DNA from: an uncultured Blautia sp.
GTDB taxonomy: Bacteria; Bacillota; Clostridia; Lachnospirales; Lachnospiraceae
Assembly: GCA_900552095.1 (NCBI GenBank)
Contig: URYM01000003.1
Location: forward strand, 1 to 22,258
Reading direction: 5' to 3'
Length of the DNA stretch: 22,258 nt
The number at the start of each line of letters is the position of its first letter. Positions within the stretch are counted from its first letter, which is position 1. The notes below the pieces were generated by a model that made no database searches, had not been told where the DNA came from, and saw only the letters and a list, made by a program, of their open reading frames with translations. The position numbers and the translations under genes were made by a program. This document shows, one piece after another, positions 1 to 7,460 of this stretch.

Positions 1-365
1 TTCCAGTACAGCACTTCTCCCTTCGTATCCGAAGCTGCTTTCCGGGCGAGACGGTACATCTTCTCAAAGTCAGGCTGTTTCCTTGCTTTTAAAACCTGCT
101 CTGTGATCTCTTCTATCCGCGTCTGCCGCTCCGCCTCCGTCTGCGTACAGAACTGGCTTCTGATCAGGACCGCCTGTGCTTTTCTCATCTCCTCCGTTCC
201 GGAAAAAGGAAGCGCCAGACAGGTTCCCGCCGCCACATATCCTTCCAGATCTTCCTCCCCGAAAAAAGAAACCGCCCCGCGTCCGGACAGAAAAACTGTC
301 AAAACACAGGGCAGCAGAAGTAATACCGCGCCCAGGGCCAGCACAAATTTAATCTGCTCTTTCAT
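1..365 (-). CDS. SpoIID/LytB-domain protein, N-terminal part (cut by window edge)
   Basis: Reading the minus strand from ATG at 365 gives 121 codons open to the left edge. Residues about 7-26 form one hydrophobic signal/anchor helix (FVLALGAVLLLL). After it comes LEGYVAAGTCLALPF, then EMRKAQAVLIRSQF and, near the edge, DTKGEVLYW. These correspond to the SpoIID core pattern (EYV-x-GVVAAEM, then ALKAQAVAARTY, then T-x-G-x-VL-x-Y). Family members, such as SpoIID of the engulfment machinery and LytB amidase enhancers, act on peptidoglycan outside the membrane. The ribosome site AGGAAG lies just upstream. The gene starts 37 bases after the transglutaminase stop, so it is probably the fourth gene of the moxR operon. 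The domain call rests on motif spacing in a partial protein. True SpoIID and a SpoIID-like paralogue cannot be separated here; the unusual neighbourhood favours a paralogue. Confidence 0.72.
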   Translation of the reverse strand, partial: MKEQIKFVLALGAVLLLLPCVLTVFLSGRGAVSFFGEEDLEGYVAAGTCLALPFSGTEEMRKAQAVLIRSQFCTQTEAERQTRIEEITEQVLKARKQPDFEKMYRLARKAASDTKGEVLYW

Positions 366-402
366 CGCTCTTCCTGTTTTCGTTATTACTTACTCTATGC
401 AG

Positions 403-2814
403 TTAAAAGCATTTTATGTAGCGCCACCAGAATTTTTTCGCAGGGGAGAGACTCTTCCAGATTTCCTTTTTCACCCCTTCGCAGAATTGCCTGCACCACA
501 AAACTTCCCCGGCAGTACATTTCTGTCCGGAATAGGCCGCCTTCTGCGCCAGTTTCATAAAGTGAGGAAACTCCTTCCCGGGCTCTCCCGGGAAATGTTC
601 CGCCATCCATCGCCCATATTCCTGATCCCGTAACTCCTCACCTGCCGCATACCCCGCAGCCCCCAGAACTGCCTGCAGCTCATAAGAAATCTCCAAAATG
701 ACCGCGGAAGGATCCTTCTGATTCAGCCGTCTTTGCCTTCTTGCAGCCAAAAATCTTCTTCTCATCAAAACAAGAAGAACTGCGGCTGCGACAGTAAGAA
801 GCATCTTCAGAATTGTAAAAATCGCCCCCAGCCAAGGCGCCGGTGTGACCAGAACCTGAGTCGGTCCCTCCGCTCCTCCCTGTCCCTCCGGTTCTTCACC
901 GGAAGGGATCGGGCTATCCTGGGGTGTGGGAGAAGCTGTTATCTCTTCCCTGGGCGCTTCCGTCACAGACGGCGAAGGCCAGGCCGTTTCCTCCCCTTCC
1001 ATCAGATCTCCGCCTCCGTAGCCGGGCGTCACCTCCACAGGAACCCAGCCCCAGTTATCCAGATACACCTCAACCCAGGCATGAGCCTGACTGTCCATCA
1101 CGACAGCCTTCCACTCCTCTCCTCCCCGATACTGAAAATCTTCCCGGGGGATCACATAACCGGTCCGGTACCGGGCCGGCACTCCCACCATACGGTATAA
1201 CAGAACAGCCGTCGTTGCAAAATGAGTACAGAATCCTTCCTTACTCTCAAAAAAGAAATGTTCCGCAAAATCTCCGCCCGCCGGAACCGGATCCAGAGAG
1301 GTACTATAACGGCATCTCCGCCCCAGTTCCTCCTGGATATAGGGAATCAGATCCGCCCCCTTCTGTCCGGTCTTCTCCATCAGATCTTCCGCATACGCCA
1401 TCAGCCGTTCTACTCCCTCGGCGGGAACACTTCTGTAATGGCTGTCTACATAATCCGAATATGCCCTCTTCAACTCGCTCTCTTCTGTTTCCCACTCCAG
1501 AGAGGATAAAACAGTCACCGGTATGCTTCGCAGCGTTCCCTCTGCCCGAAGAGGCTCATCACTCTTCCGGAGATTCCATCCGTCTCCCACCGCTTCTGTC
1601 GCATCCGTCAGCTCAGCCTCATAGGGAAGAAAGCTGTAATCTCCATCCGTGTCCTTATAATCCAGTTTCATTTCCAGATCCCAGCCACCCTCCGTCAGCC
1701 CTATCTCTTCTGCCGCTTTCACAAGGCTGGACCGGTACAGATCCTGAACCGCCAGTCCCGCTCCATAGGGGGACTGGGGCCAGCCGGCAGAGGCTTCCAG
1801 AAAATCCTCCTCCTGCGGTTTGATCCAGCTGCTTCCTGTATAGATCTCTCCCGCATAACCCCGCAGATACACATCTCCGACAGGCTCCCGGTTAAAAGTA
1901 ACCGTCAGGGCAATTTCTTCCTCAAAGGAGGGCGCCGTATTCCCCAGAGCCCCATCGGTAAAATCCGGGCTGCCAAAACCGTTCAAAAAAGGAAGCCCGC
2001 TCAGCCCATCCTCCCAGATCCACTTTTCAAACTTCCGCTCAGCCGCAGACACCGTATCATGGAAAGCAAAAAGCTTTGGCTCCAGTGCCGGGCGGATCAG
2101 CCACTGAGACACAGACAGGATCAGCCCAAAAGAAATCACCATAAGGCACACAGTTCTTCTGCGGATCCGTCCTCCCGGCAGCCCTCCCGCATAAAAGAAC
2201 ACAGCTCCGCCATAAACCGCCCCCATCATAAGAAAGAACGGCAGGTGAGACGGCATTTCTCCCAGCCACAGTCCTGCCCCGATAATCAGAAGAATCAGCA
2301 CCGTCAGCCCGCCTACGGACATCCTGTAAATAGTAACAAAAGCCAGAAGCCCCACAAACCAGCAGAACATCACCAGAAGAAAGAAAAGTTCTCCTTCCGG
2401 ATCTGGTTTATCAATCTGAAACAGCCTGAAATTCAGATGATAAATAATATTTGTCTTTTCAAGCGCTGTATTTGCCGCCATTCTTCCCCCGGTCAGGATC
2501 CTGTCCCAGCGGAAAATGGCAAACAGAATCACACTGGCCCACAGAATCATCTGTCCCCAGGCACAGGTTTTTTTATTCCAGCAGATGATCTGCCATATCA
2601 CAGCCAGGAAAAAAATTCCTCCCAGAAAAACTTTCTTATCCACCGGCGGTTCCAGCATCTCCAGAACAGAGAGCGTACACCCAAAGACCGCAGCCAGAAA
2701 AAGAATCCCTGTCAGAATTCTCCCCCTTTCCTTTTTCTCTCCCCCCGGAAGCCGAACCTGCCAGGAGACAGCCGTGACCTGCGGCAGCAACCCCTTTTCC
2801 TTTTTTCTGCCCAT
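403..2814 (-). CDS. Membrane transglutaminase-like protein (TgpA/YebA type)
   Basis: 803 aa from ATG at 2814. The N-terminal part (about residues 35-250) is a bundle of hydrophobic helices. An extracytoplasmic region follows, then a transglutaminase-core domain with Cys529 in EGFCTHFAT and His578 in AHAWVEVYL; the third position is Glu (GWVPVEVTPG), as is common in this subgroup. A Pro/Ser/Thr/Glu-rich linker leads to one more membrane helix (about 685-710) and a cytoplasmic tail resembling DUF4129. Family knowledge: such proteins are encoded with MoxR and DUF58 partners and are thought to modify or cleave peptides or proteins at the cell surface; the substrate is unknown. A TTG at 2823 would add three residues but sits only 3 bases from the GGGAGG ribosome site. 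ATG at 2814 is 12 bases away and directly follows the DUF58 stop (TAGT-ATG), so it was chosen. Confidence 0.88.
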   Translation of the reverse strand: MGRKKEKGLLPQVTAVSWQVRLPGGEKKERGRILTGILFLAAVFGCTLSVLEMLEPPVDKKVFLGGIFFLAVIWQIICWNKKTCAWGQMILWASVILFAIFRWDRILTGGRMAANTALEKTNIIYHLNFRLFQIDKPDPEGELFFLLVMFCWFVGLLAFVTIYRMSVGGLTVLILLIIGAGLWLGEMPSHLPFFLMMGAVYGGAVFFYAGGLPGGRIRRRTVCLMVISFGLILSVSQWLIRPALEPKLFAFHDTVSAAERKFEKWIWEDGLSGLPFLNGFGSPDFTDGALGNTAPSFEEEIALTVTFNREPVGDVYLRGYAGEIYTGSSWIKPQEEDFLEASAGWPQSPYGAGLAVQDLYRSSLVKAAEEIGLTEGGWDLEMKLDYKDTDGDYSFLPYEAELTDATEAVGDGWNLRKSDEPLRAEGTLRSIPVTVLSSLEWETEESELKRAYSDYVDSHYRSVPAEGVERLMAYAEDLMEKTGQKGADLIPYIQEELGRRCRYSTSLDPVPAGGDFAEHFFFESKEGFCTHFATTAVLLYRMVGVPARYRTGYVIPREDFQYRGGEEWKAVVMDSQAHAWVEVYLDNWGWVPVEVTPGYGGGDLMEGEETAWPSPSVTEAPREEITASPTPQDSPIPSGEEPEGQGGAEGPTQVLVTPAPWLGAIFTILKMLLTVAAAVLLVLMRRRFLAARRQRRLNQKDPSAVILEISYELQAVLGAAGYAAGEELRDQEYGRWMAEHFPGEPGKEFPHFMKLAQKAAYSGQKCTAGEVLWCRQFCEGVKKEIWKSLSPAKKFWWRYIKCF

Positions 2815-2815
2815 A

Positions 2816-3910
2816 CTATACAAGAACCTCCCATTGCTTCAGCTCTTCCTCTATCCTTTCGGAAGAAAACTCTTTGCACAGTTCCCCCTGGCAAAACACC
2901 TTCCGTTCCAGCGTAATCCGAAGTTCTGTTCCATACAGCTCCCCCGGATAGGCAGCCCGGTAGAGCGCGGGCAGATCCAGTTCCTCTTTGCAGGGTCTCT
3001 GTTTGAAAAACTGCTGCAGCCAGCGATAAACATCCTCCTGCCCCGATACCATCTGCCGGAAGAGACGTTCTTCCGCCTGCTCATACCAGACAATGTAATG
3101 CATACACTCTGCTCCCACAAGCGCCATGGAAACCGCCGCCGCCAGTTCCGGAAATCCTTTCATCCACAGCGGATTTTCCTTCTCCGCAAAAAAATCCAGA
3201 AACAGAACCACCGGACAATTCACAGGTCTTCCGAATTCCTTCACTGCCAGTTCCCCCGAGACGGCGCTCCGTTTCCAGTGTACCTGCTGAATCCGGTCAC
3301 CGGGACGATATTCCCTCAGCTGAAAAACTTCTGAAACATCATCCCCTCCCCGGTTCTGATCATACGCCTCCCCATCCCCGGCAAACTCCCGGGTTCTCAG
3401 AGACAGCTCCGCCCTTGTCTCATAAAAATGAGGCAGCACCACCGCCTGAGCGGCCGCCCTCTGTCTTACCGGCAGAAAAAAAATTCTCAGATAATCATAG
3501 ATCCGTATCTTCTTTATGGAAAATTCCAGACAGCCGCAAATATCGCTCCTGACGCTGCAGACCAGGCGGGCTCTGCCTTTGCTGTCAGCACCGCCCCGGA
3601 TCCGCAGAATCCCTTCCTCCTCCAGAAAGAGATTCCGGTATTCCACCCAGACGTCCAGTCCGGTAACAGGAAACACTGATTCATTTTCCACCAGAATCTC
3701 CGCCCGGATCTCATCCCCCGCCTCTGCCACAGGAATCGGAATCCTGAGACCCACCTTTATCTTTCTGACAGAAAGATAAAGCAGAAGAAACAAAAGCGGA
3801 AGCAGGAGAATTTCCCCCGTCAGAAAAGTCACCAGAACTGTGCTGCGGTACATAATGGCAAAATAAGCCGTTGCCAGCACCGCCGCCAGATATATCAGGA
3901 TATTCTTCAT
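2816..3910 (-). CDS. DUF58 domain-containing membrane protein
   Basis: 364 aa. Two adjacent N-terminal hydrophobic segments (about residues 3-20 and 26-47) anchor it in the membrane, followed by a beta-rich region. The DUF58 signature is REYRPGDRIQQVHWKRSA, then GELAVKEF, around residues 200-225. After it comes a von Willebrand-A-like start (PVVLFLDFF). DUF58 proteins are routinely encoded between a MoxR ATPase and a transglutaminase-like protein and are presumed to be the partner on which MoxR acts; a biochemical role is not established. ATG at 3910 lies one base after the moxR stop (TGA-G-ATG), and the stop nearly touches the next start. Translational coupling through all three genes is therefore likely. 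Confidence 0.9.
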   Translation of the reverse strand: MKNILIYLAAVLATAYFAIMYRSTVLVTFLTGEILLLPLLFLLLYLSVRKIKVGLRIPIPVAEAGDEIRAEILVENESVFPVTGLDVWVEYRNLFLEEEGILRIRGGADSKGRARLVCSVRSDICGCLEFSIKKIRIYDYLRIFFLPVRQRAAAQAVVLPHFYETRAELSLRTREFAGDGEAYDQNRGGDDVSEVFQLREYRPGDRIQQVHWKRSAVSGELAVKEFGRPVNCPVVLFLDFFAEKENPLWMKGFPELAAAVSMALVGAECMHYIVWYEQAEERLFRQMVSGQEDVYRWLQQFFKQRPCKEELDLPALYRAAYPGELYGTELRITLERKVFCQGELCKEFSSERIEEELKQWEVLV

Positions 3911-3911
3911 C

Positions 3912-4868
3912 TCATCCCTGCTTTCTTCTCACAGTTGGCCGGGGAATCCTCCCCAGAATCTCCTCCACCACAGAACGCGCCGTCACATGATTCACCCTGG
4001 CCCGGGAATTCAGCCGGATCCGGTGAGCTGTCACATCAGCAAAAATATCGGTCACATCCTCGGGAACCACGTAGGATCTTCCCCGAAGATAAGCCAGCGC
4101 CTGTACCATCCGCGCTGCTGCGATCGTTCCCCTGGGGCTTACCCCCAGTTCCACCATGGGATGATTTCTCGTAGCCTGTACCAGCTCTCCGATGTACCGG
4201 TAAAGCGCATCATGAATAAAGATTTCCCTCACTCTCTCCTGCATCTGCAGAAGCTCACCGATTCCGATCACCGGCTCCACCTTTTCTGCCGTATCATTTC
4301 TGCTTTTCCCCTTTACAATCTCCAGCTCGTACTCCATATCCGGGTACCCCATGGACATACAGATCATGAACCGATCCAGCTGGGACTCCGGCAGAAGCTG
4401 AGTTCCCGCGCTTCCCACCGGGTTCTGCGTTGCAATTACAATAAAAGGATTCGGAAGCGGACGGGTAATCCCGTCCACCGTCACCTTCTGCTCCTCCATC
4501 ACCTGCAAAAGAGCGGACTGCGTCTTTGGCGATGTCCGATTGATCTCATCCGCCAGCAGGAGATTGCACATCGCTGCTCCCGGCTGATACTCAAACGTAC
4601 CTGTTTCTTTTTTATACATGGAAAACCCTGTAATATCCGACGGAAGCACATCCGGCGTAAACTGAATCCTGTTTTCCTTCAGCCCCATCGCCCGGGAAAA
4701 GGCCAGCGCCATAGTTGTCTTTCCTACCCCCGGAATATCTTCCAGAAGAATATTTCCTCCGGCCAACACCGCCGTCATAGTCTTTACGATACATTCATCC
4801 TTACCGATCACTGCTTTTTTTACCTCCGCGATAATCCGCAGCGCCGGATTCTCTCTCTGCTCTTCCAT
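3912..4868 (-). CDS. MoxR-family AAA+ ATPase
   Basis: 318 aa from ATG at 4868. Walker A is IPGVGKTTM (residues about 45-53), Walker B is LLLADEINR, and sensor 1 is VIATQNP with the QLDRFM segment after it. This is the standard AAA_3 core plus a C-terminal lid; the length is normal for the family. MoxR proteins are chaperone-like ATPases that activate or assemble partner proteins. The immediate downstream partners here are DUF58 and a transglutaminase, the usual set. A TTG at 4913 would extend the frame by 15 residues, but it overlaps the -10 promoter element and these residues look unlike the family. ATG at 4868 follows a purine-rich ribosome site (AGGAG, AAGGGG) and was preferred. It is the first gene of the operon. 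Confidence 0.93.
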   Translation of the reverse strand: MEEQRENPALRIIAEVKKAVIGKDECIVKTMTAVLAGGNILLEDIPGVGKTTMALAFSRAMGLKENRIQFTPDVLPSDITGFSMYKKETGTFEYQPGAAMCNLLLADEINRTSPKTQSALLQVMEEQKVTVDGITRPLPNPFIVIATQNPVGSAGTQLLPESQLDRFMICMSMGYPDMEYELEIVKGKSRNDTAEKVEPVIGIGELLQMQERVREIFIHDALYRYIGELVQATRNHPMVELGVSPRGTIAAARMVQALAYLRGRSYVVPEDVTDIFADVTAHRIRLNSRARVNHVTARSVVEEILGRIPRPTVRRKQG

Positions 4869-4904
4869 AAGTCCCCTTTCTCCTCTCCCTGTCAATCTGA
4901 CTTC

Positions 4905-4910
4905 ATTATA
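4905..4910 (-). promoter_or_regulatory. -10 element for the moxR operon
   Basis: On the minus strand the hexamer is a perfect TATAAT, placing transcription start near 4898 and leaving about 30 untranslated bases before the moxR ATG. The -35 position 17 bases upstream is poor (TATTCC), so an activator or a weak basal promoter is possible. It is the only good -10 match in the 135-base divergent gap. Confidence 0.5.
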
Positions 4911-4968
4911 CAACAGTTTATCCCCCCGGAATACTTAAAATTTCCTTTCTTCCGCCCGTGGAATATGG

Positions 4969-4974
4969 TATGCT
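4969..4974 (+). promoter_or_regulatory. Probable extended -10 element for cobO
   Basis: TATGCT preceded by TGG (extended -10 type), giving a start near 4982 and a leader of only about 22 bases before cobO. The -35 region is weak. The leader is too short to hold a cobalamin riboswitch. Confidence 0.4.
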
Positions 4975-5003
4975 AAGAGAAGACAGAATGAGGAGGCAAG
5001 AGA

Positions 5004-5534
5004 ATGAAACAGTTAGGATACATCCATATTTACTGTGGCGACGGCAAAGGAAAAACCACCACAGGGATGGGACTTTGCGCCAGAGCGGCGGGAAGCGGTC
5101 TGAAAGTTCTGATCTACCAGTTTATGAAAGACAACAGCACCTGCGAGCGCAAAGTTCTGGAACAAATTCCCGGAATCACCTTTGAAAACGGACTCTCCCG
5201 GGAGAAATTCAGCTTTCAGATGAGTCCGGAAGAAAAGCAGGAGCGAAAAAAATATTATGAATCTCAATTCTGCCGGATCACAGAGAAAGCCCGGTCAGAA
5301 AAATATGACCTTCTTTTCCTGGATGAAATTATCTATACGATCCGGGCCGGGCTCTTTGATGAAACACTGCTTCTCTCCTGGCTGAGGGAAAAACCGGAAG
5401 AACTGGAAGTCGTACTCACCGGACAGGATCCCAGCCCCCGGCTTGTGGAAGCTGCTGATTACGTCTCAGAGATCCGCAAAAAAAAACACCCCTTTGACCA
5501 GGGCATACCTGCCCGGCGGGGAATCGAAAGTTAA
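5004..5534 (+). CDS. cobO: Corrinoid (cob(I)yrinic acid a,c-diamide) adenosyltransferase, CobO/BtuR type
   Basis: 176 aa, normal length for the family. The P-loop GDGKGKTT lies at residues 12-19, immediately after the first strand. DLLFLDEI is the Walker B-like strand. The C-terminus ends in HPFDQGIPARRGIE, a typical CobO/CobA ending. Family role: transfers the adenosyl group of ATP to the cobalt of reduced corrinoids, making the adenosylcobalamin form in the cytoplasm. AGGAGG sits 7 bases before the ATG. No other cobalamin synthesis gene is in the window, so it may serve salvage of imported corrinoids as well as de novo synthesis. It lies 21 bases upstream of the alarmone synthetase gene and is probably co-transcribed with it. 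Confidence 0.9.
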   Translation: MKQLGYIHIYCGDGKGKTTTGMGLCARAAGSGLKVLIYQFMKDNSTCERKVLEQIPGITFENGLSREKFSFQMSPEEKQERKKYYESQFCRITEKARSEKYDLLFLDEIIYTIRAGLFDETLLLSWLREKPEELEVVLTGQDPSPRLVEAADYVSEIRKKKHPFDQGIPARRGIES

Positions 5535-5555
5535 CTTTTTCAAGAGGAATACAAA

Positions 5556-6221
5556 ATGGCAAAAAATACTTTTCCCTTGCAGATTCTGGAAAATGCAGAC
5601 GGCTGGGAAACTTTAATTTTCCTTTACAGCGCTGCATTAAAGGAAATCGGCACAAAAATAGAAATTCTCAACGAAGAATTTCTTCACATTCACCGTTATA
5701 ATCCCATTGAACATATTAAATCCCGGATCAAAACTCCGGAGAGCATTGTCAAAAAACTGAAAAAACACGGCTATGAATCCACCCTGGAAAACATGGTTCA
5801 ATACGTCAACGACATCGCCGGTATACGGATCACCTGCTCCTTCACCTCGGATATCTACCGGATCGCAGATATGATCGCCAAACAGAGCGACATCAAAGTT
5901 CTGTCCCTGAAGGACTATATGAAAAATCCCAAACCCAGCGGATACCAGAGTTACCATATGCTGGTCTCCGTGCCCATTTTTCTCTCCGACACCGTGGTTG
6001 ACACAAAGGTTGAAATCCAGATCCGCACAGTCGCCCAGGATTTCTGGGCCAGCCTGGAACACAAGATCGCATATAAATTTGAAGGTATGGCTCCGGCCTA
6101 CATCAGCCATGAACTGCGGGAATGTGCCCGCATTGTAACGAACCTGGACGAACGGATGCTTCAGTTAAATAATGCAATTCTGGTTCTGGAAGCAGAACGG
6201 TCTTCCGAAAAAGAGGATTAG
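5556..6221 (+). CDS. Small alarmone synthetase (single-domain GTP pyrophosphokinase, YwaC/RelP type)
   Basis: 221 aa with only a RelA/SpoT synthetase domain: no HD hydrolase domain and no TGS/ACT tail. Key segments are NPIEHIKSRIKTPESIVKK (about 50-68), NDIAGIRI (about 89-96), NPKPSGYQSYHM (substrate-binding loop) and VEIQIRTVAQDFWASLEHK with its catalytic Glu and Gln. These match the B. subtilis YwaC (SasA/RelP) pattern more closely than YjbM (RelQ). Expected reaction: ATP pyrophosphate transfer to GDP or GTP, making (p)ppGpp. In this family the control is usually transcriptional, by stress. AGAGGA lies 7 bases before ATG. A terminator follows the stop by about 10 bases. Confidence 0.92.
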   Translation: MAKNTFPLQILENADGWETLIFLYSAALKEIGTKIEILNEEFLHIHRYNPIEHIKSRIKTPESIVKKLKKHGYESTLENMVQYVNDIAGIRITCSFTSDIYRIADMIAKQSDIKVLSLKDYMKNPKPSGYQSYHMLVSVPIFLSDTVVDTKVEIQIRTVAQDFWASLEHKIAYKFEGMAPAYISHELRECARIVTNLDERMLQLNNAILVLEAERSSEKED

Positions 6222-6231
6222 AAATGAGGAG

Positions 6232-6255
6232 TGCCCCGGCTTTTACACCGGGGCA
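6232..6255 (+). terminator. Rho-independent terminator after the alarmone synthetase gene
   Basis: Perfect 8-bp stem TGCCCCGG / CCGGGGCA with an 8-base loop, starting about 10 bases after the stop, followed by TTATTAT. The stem is strong; the T tract is interrupted. Confidence 0.7.
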
Positions 6256-6276
6256 TTATTATGAAAAAATTTATTA

Positions 6277-6300
6277 TTTGCAATGATTTCTCACTGCAAA
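6277..6300 (-). repeat. Hairpin with GAAA tetraloop (minus-strand RNA)
   Basis: Read on the minus strand, TTTGCAGTGA and TCATTGCAAA pair over 10 bp around a GAAA loop, with one G-U wobble; on the plus strand the same position is an A-C mismatch. This asymmetry points to a minus-strand RNA structure. About nine bases after it the minus strand has a run of six T. It could be the 3' end of a minus-strand transcript or a protein-binding palindrome. Confidence 0.45.
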
Positions 6301-6439
6301 GGGCCTTGTCTGAACTGTAATTATCATATCATCTACATATGAACAGATTATGAATCTCTCATGAATTAACTGTGAAAGAATTTTTGTTTATATTATTTTC
6401 CTTTTTTCTTCATGGTTTCTTCACAAAGTAATCACGAAA

Positions 6440-6467
6440 TTCACACAATTTCCTCCTATACTATAGT
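6440..6467 (+). promoter_or_regulatory. Possible orphan sigma-A promoter in the gap
   Basis: TTCACA, 16-base spacer, TATAGT on the plus strand. Transcription would start near 6474 and meet hairpins at 6512-6528 and 6543-6574 without passing a gene, giving an RNA of roughly 65-100 bases. A second TTCACA lies 20 bases upstream. The match is only moderate. Confidence 0.3.
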
Positions 6468-6468
6468 C

Positions 6469-6493
6469 ATAAAATAATTAAACATTATTTTAT
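6469..6493. repeat. Perfect 10-bp inverted repeat
   Basis: ATAAAATAAT and ATTATTTTAT separated by TAAAC. It lies directly at the predicted start of the putative orphan transcript, so it may be an operator or the 5' stem of a small RNA. It is AT-only in the arms, so chance occurrence in this AT-rich gap is not excluded. Confidence 0.5.
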
Positions 6494-6511
6494 ACTTTCT
6501 TTTTCATATGT

Positions 6512-6540
6512 ACCGGCGAAATGCCGGTCTCCTTCCTTTT
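6512..6540 (+). terminator. Small hairpin with T-rich tail
   Basis: ACCGGC / GCCGGT with a 5-base GAAAT loop, followed by CTCCTTCC and then a run of six T. The stem is short and the T run starts 8 bases late, so this is a weak plus-strand terminator or a structural element. Confidence 0.4.
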
Positions 6541-6542
6541 TT

Positions 6543-6574
6543 AAAAAACCAGCCATACCCCAGGCTGGTTTTTT
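6543..6574 (-). terminator. Terminator of the rsmA operon (bidirectional in form)
   Basis: AACCAGCC / GGCTGGTT stem with an 8-base loop, flanked by A6 on one side and T6 on the other, so it can work in both directions. It lies 8 bases beyond the rsmA stop. Confidence 0.85.
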
Positions 6575-6581
6575 GATTGTC

Positions 6582-7460
6582 TTATTCACTCAGCGCATCG
6601 CTTAATCTGGCAAAATCTTCCAGTGTAAGTTTCTCCCCCCGCACTGCAGGCGGGAAACCACAGGCTGCGATGGCTTCCTCAATTTTCTCTTTTGAAAAAT
6701 CCAGCTGTCCGTCCCCTCTCAGACCGTTGAGCAGCGTCTTCCTTCTCTGATTAAAAGACGCCCGGATCAGGCGGAACATCAGCTGTTCCTCTCTCACTTT
6801 CACCGGCGGCTCCTCATGAAGCGTAAGACGGATCACCGCACTTCCCACCTTCGGCCGGGGCATGAAACAGTTCGGAGGTACATTGGCCACCAGATACGGT
6901 TCTGCATAGTACTGCACTGCCAGGGACAGCGCGCCGTAATCCTTACTTCCCGGACCTGTCTGCATTCGCATGGCCACTTCCTTCTGCACCATCACCGTGA
7001 TCGAAGAGACCGGCACATGATTCTCAAAAAGTCCCATAATAATGGGAGTTGTAATATAATATGGAAGATTCGCCACGATCTTCACGGGCCTTCCCTGATT
7101 CTTTTCCTCTGCCAGCCTGGCCAGATCCACCTTCAGAATATCTTCATTGATTACGGTCACGTTATCATAGCCGCTCAGCGTATCTTCCAGAATGGGGATC
7201 AGCGTCCGGTCGATCTCCACCGCACAGACTTCTCTGGCCGCACAGGCCAGATACTGCGTCATCGTTCCGATCCCAGGCCCGATCTCCACCACAAAATCAT
7301 CGGGTGTGATCTCGGCGGCCGCTATAATCTTATCCAGTACATGGGTATCAATCAGAAAATTCTGTCCGAATTTTTTCTGAAACGTAAATCCGTATTTATT
7401 CAGAACCGCTATGGTCTCCTTTGGATCTCCCAGAAAAGGCTTCTGTCTCTCATTTCTCAT
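6582..7460 (-). CDS. rsmA: 16S rRNA (adenine-N6,N6)-dimethyltransferase RsmA/KsgA
   Basis: 292 aa. The KsgA marks are all present: FGQNFL (31-36), SAM-binding motif I VEIGPGIGT (58-66), the acidic VEIDR of motif II, the catalytic motif IV NLPYY (131-135), and the C-terminal RxxFNQRRKTL. It dimethylates two adjacent adenines in the 3' hairpin of 16S rRNA during small-subunit maturation; its loss gives kasugamycin resistance. A TTG one codon earlier is possible, but ATG at 7460 overlaps the stop of the upstream gene by one base (TGATG), a classic coupling arrangement. Hence its translation probably depends on the TPR-AAA+ gene before it. No separate promoter was seen. Confidence 0.96.
   Translation of the reverse strand: MRNERQKPFLGDPKETIAVLNKYGFTFQKKFGQNFLIDTHVLDKIIAAAEITPDDFVVEIGPGIGTMTQYLACAAREVCAVEIDRTLIPILEDTLSGYDNVTVINEDILKVDLARLAEEKNQGRPVKIVANLPYYITTPIIMGLFENHVPVSSITVMVQKEVAMRMQTGPGSKDYGALSLAVQYYAEPYLVANVPPNCFMPRPKVGSAVIRLTLHEEPPVKVREEQLMFRLIRASFNQRRKTLLNGLRGDGQLDFSKEKIEEAIAACGFPPAVRGEKLTLEDFARLSDALSE

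Larger units (their letters stand above)
6222..6581. other. 360-base gene-free region rich in inverted repeats
   Basis: AT-rich gap between the convergent alarmone synthetase and rsmA genes. I find no convincing coding frame in it. It holds two clear terminators (6232-6255 and 6543-6574), a near-perfect 24-base palindrome (6277-6300), a perfect 10-bp inverted repeat (6469-6493), a further hairpin (6512-6528) and repeated TTCACA words at 6420-6425 and 6440-6445, with their complement TGTGAA at 6371-6376. Two convergent terminators would need about 100 bases, so the rest is unexplained. Confidence 0.7.

Noticed and set aside
924..1823. 299-codon open frame antisense to the transglutaminase gene
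   Set aside because: It is Pro/Ser-rich with no recognisable domain and lies opposite a gene with clear catalytic motifs; it is a composition shadow.
2059..2916. 285-codon plus-strand frame across the DUF58/transglutaminase boundary
   Set aside because: Gln/His/Lys/Pro-rich, no ribosome site, opposite membrane-helix coding sequence.
3987..4976. 329-codon open frame antisense to moxR
   Set aside because: His/Arg/Leu-rich without domain features, opposite a conserved AAA+ gene, and it runs through that gene's promoter.
4869..5003. Cobalamin riboswitch before cobO
   Set aside because: The whole divergent gap is 135 bases, the predicted leader is about 22 bases, and no B12-box-like core was seen.
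6261..6320. 19-codon frame beginning MKKFIICND in the structured gap
   Set aside because: No ribosome site, and it starts directly downstream of a terminator hairpin; length is within chance.
6420..6445. PhoP-type box from repeated TTCACA
   Set aside because: The spacings (11 and 9 bases) are irregular and no phosphate gene is nearby; kept only as part of the structured gap.
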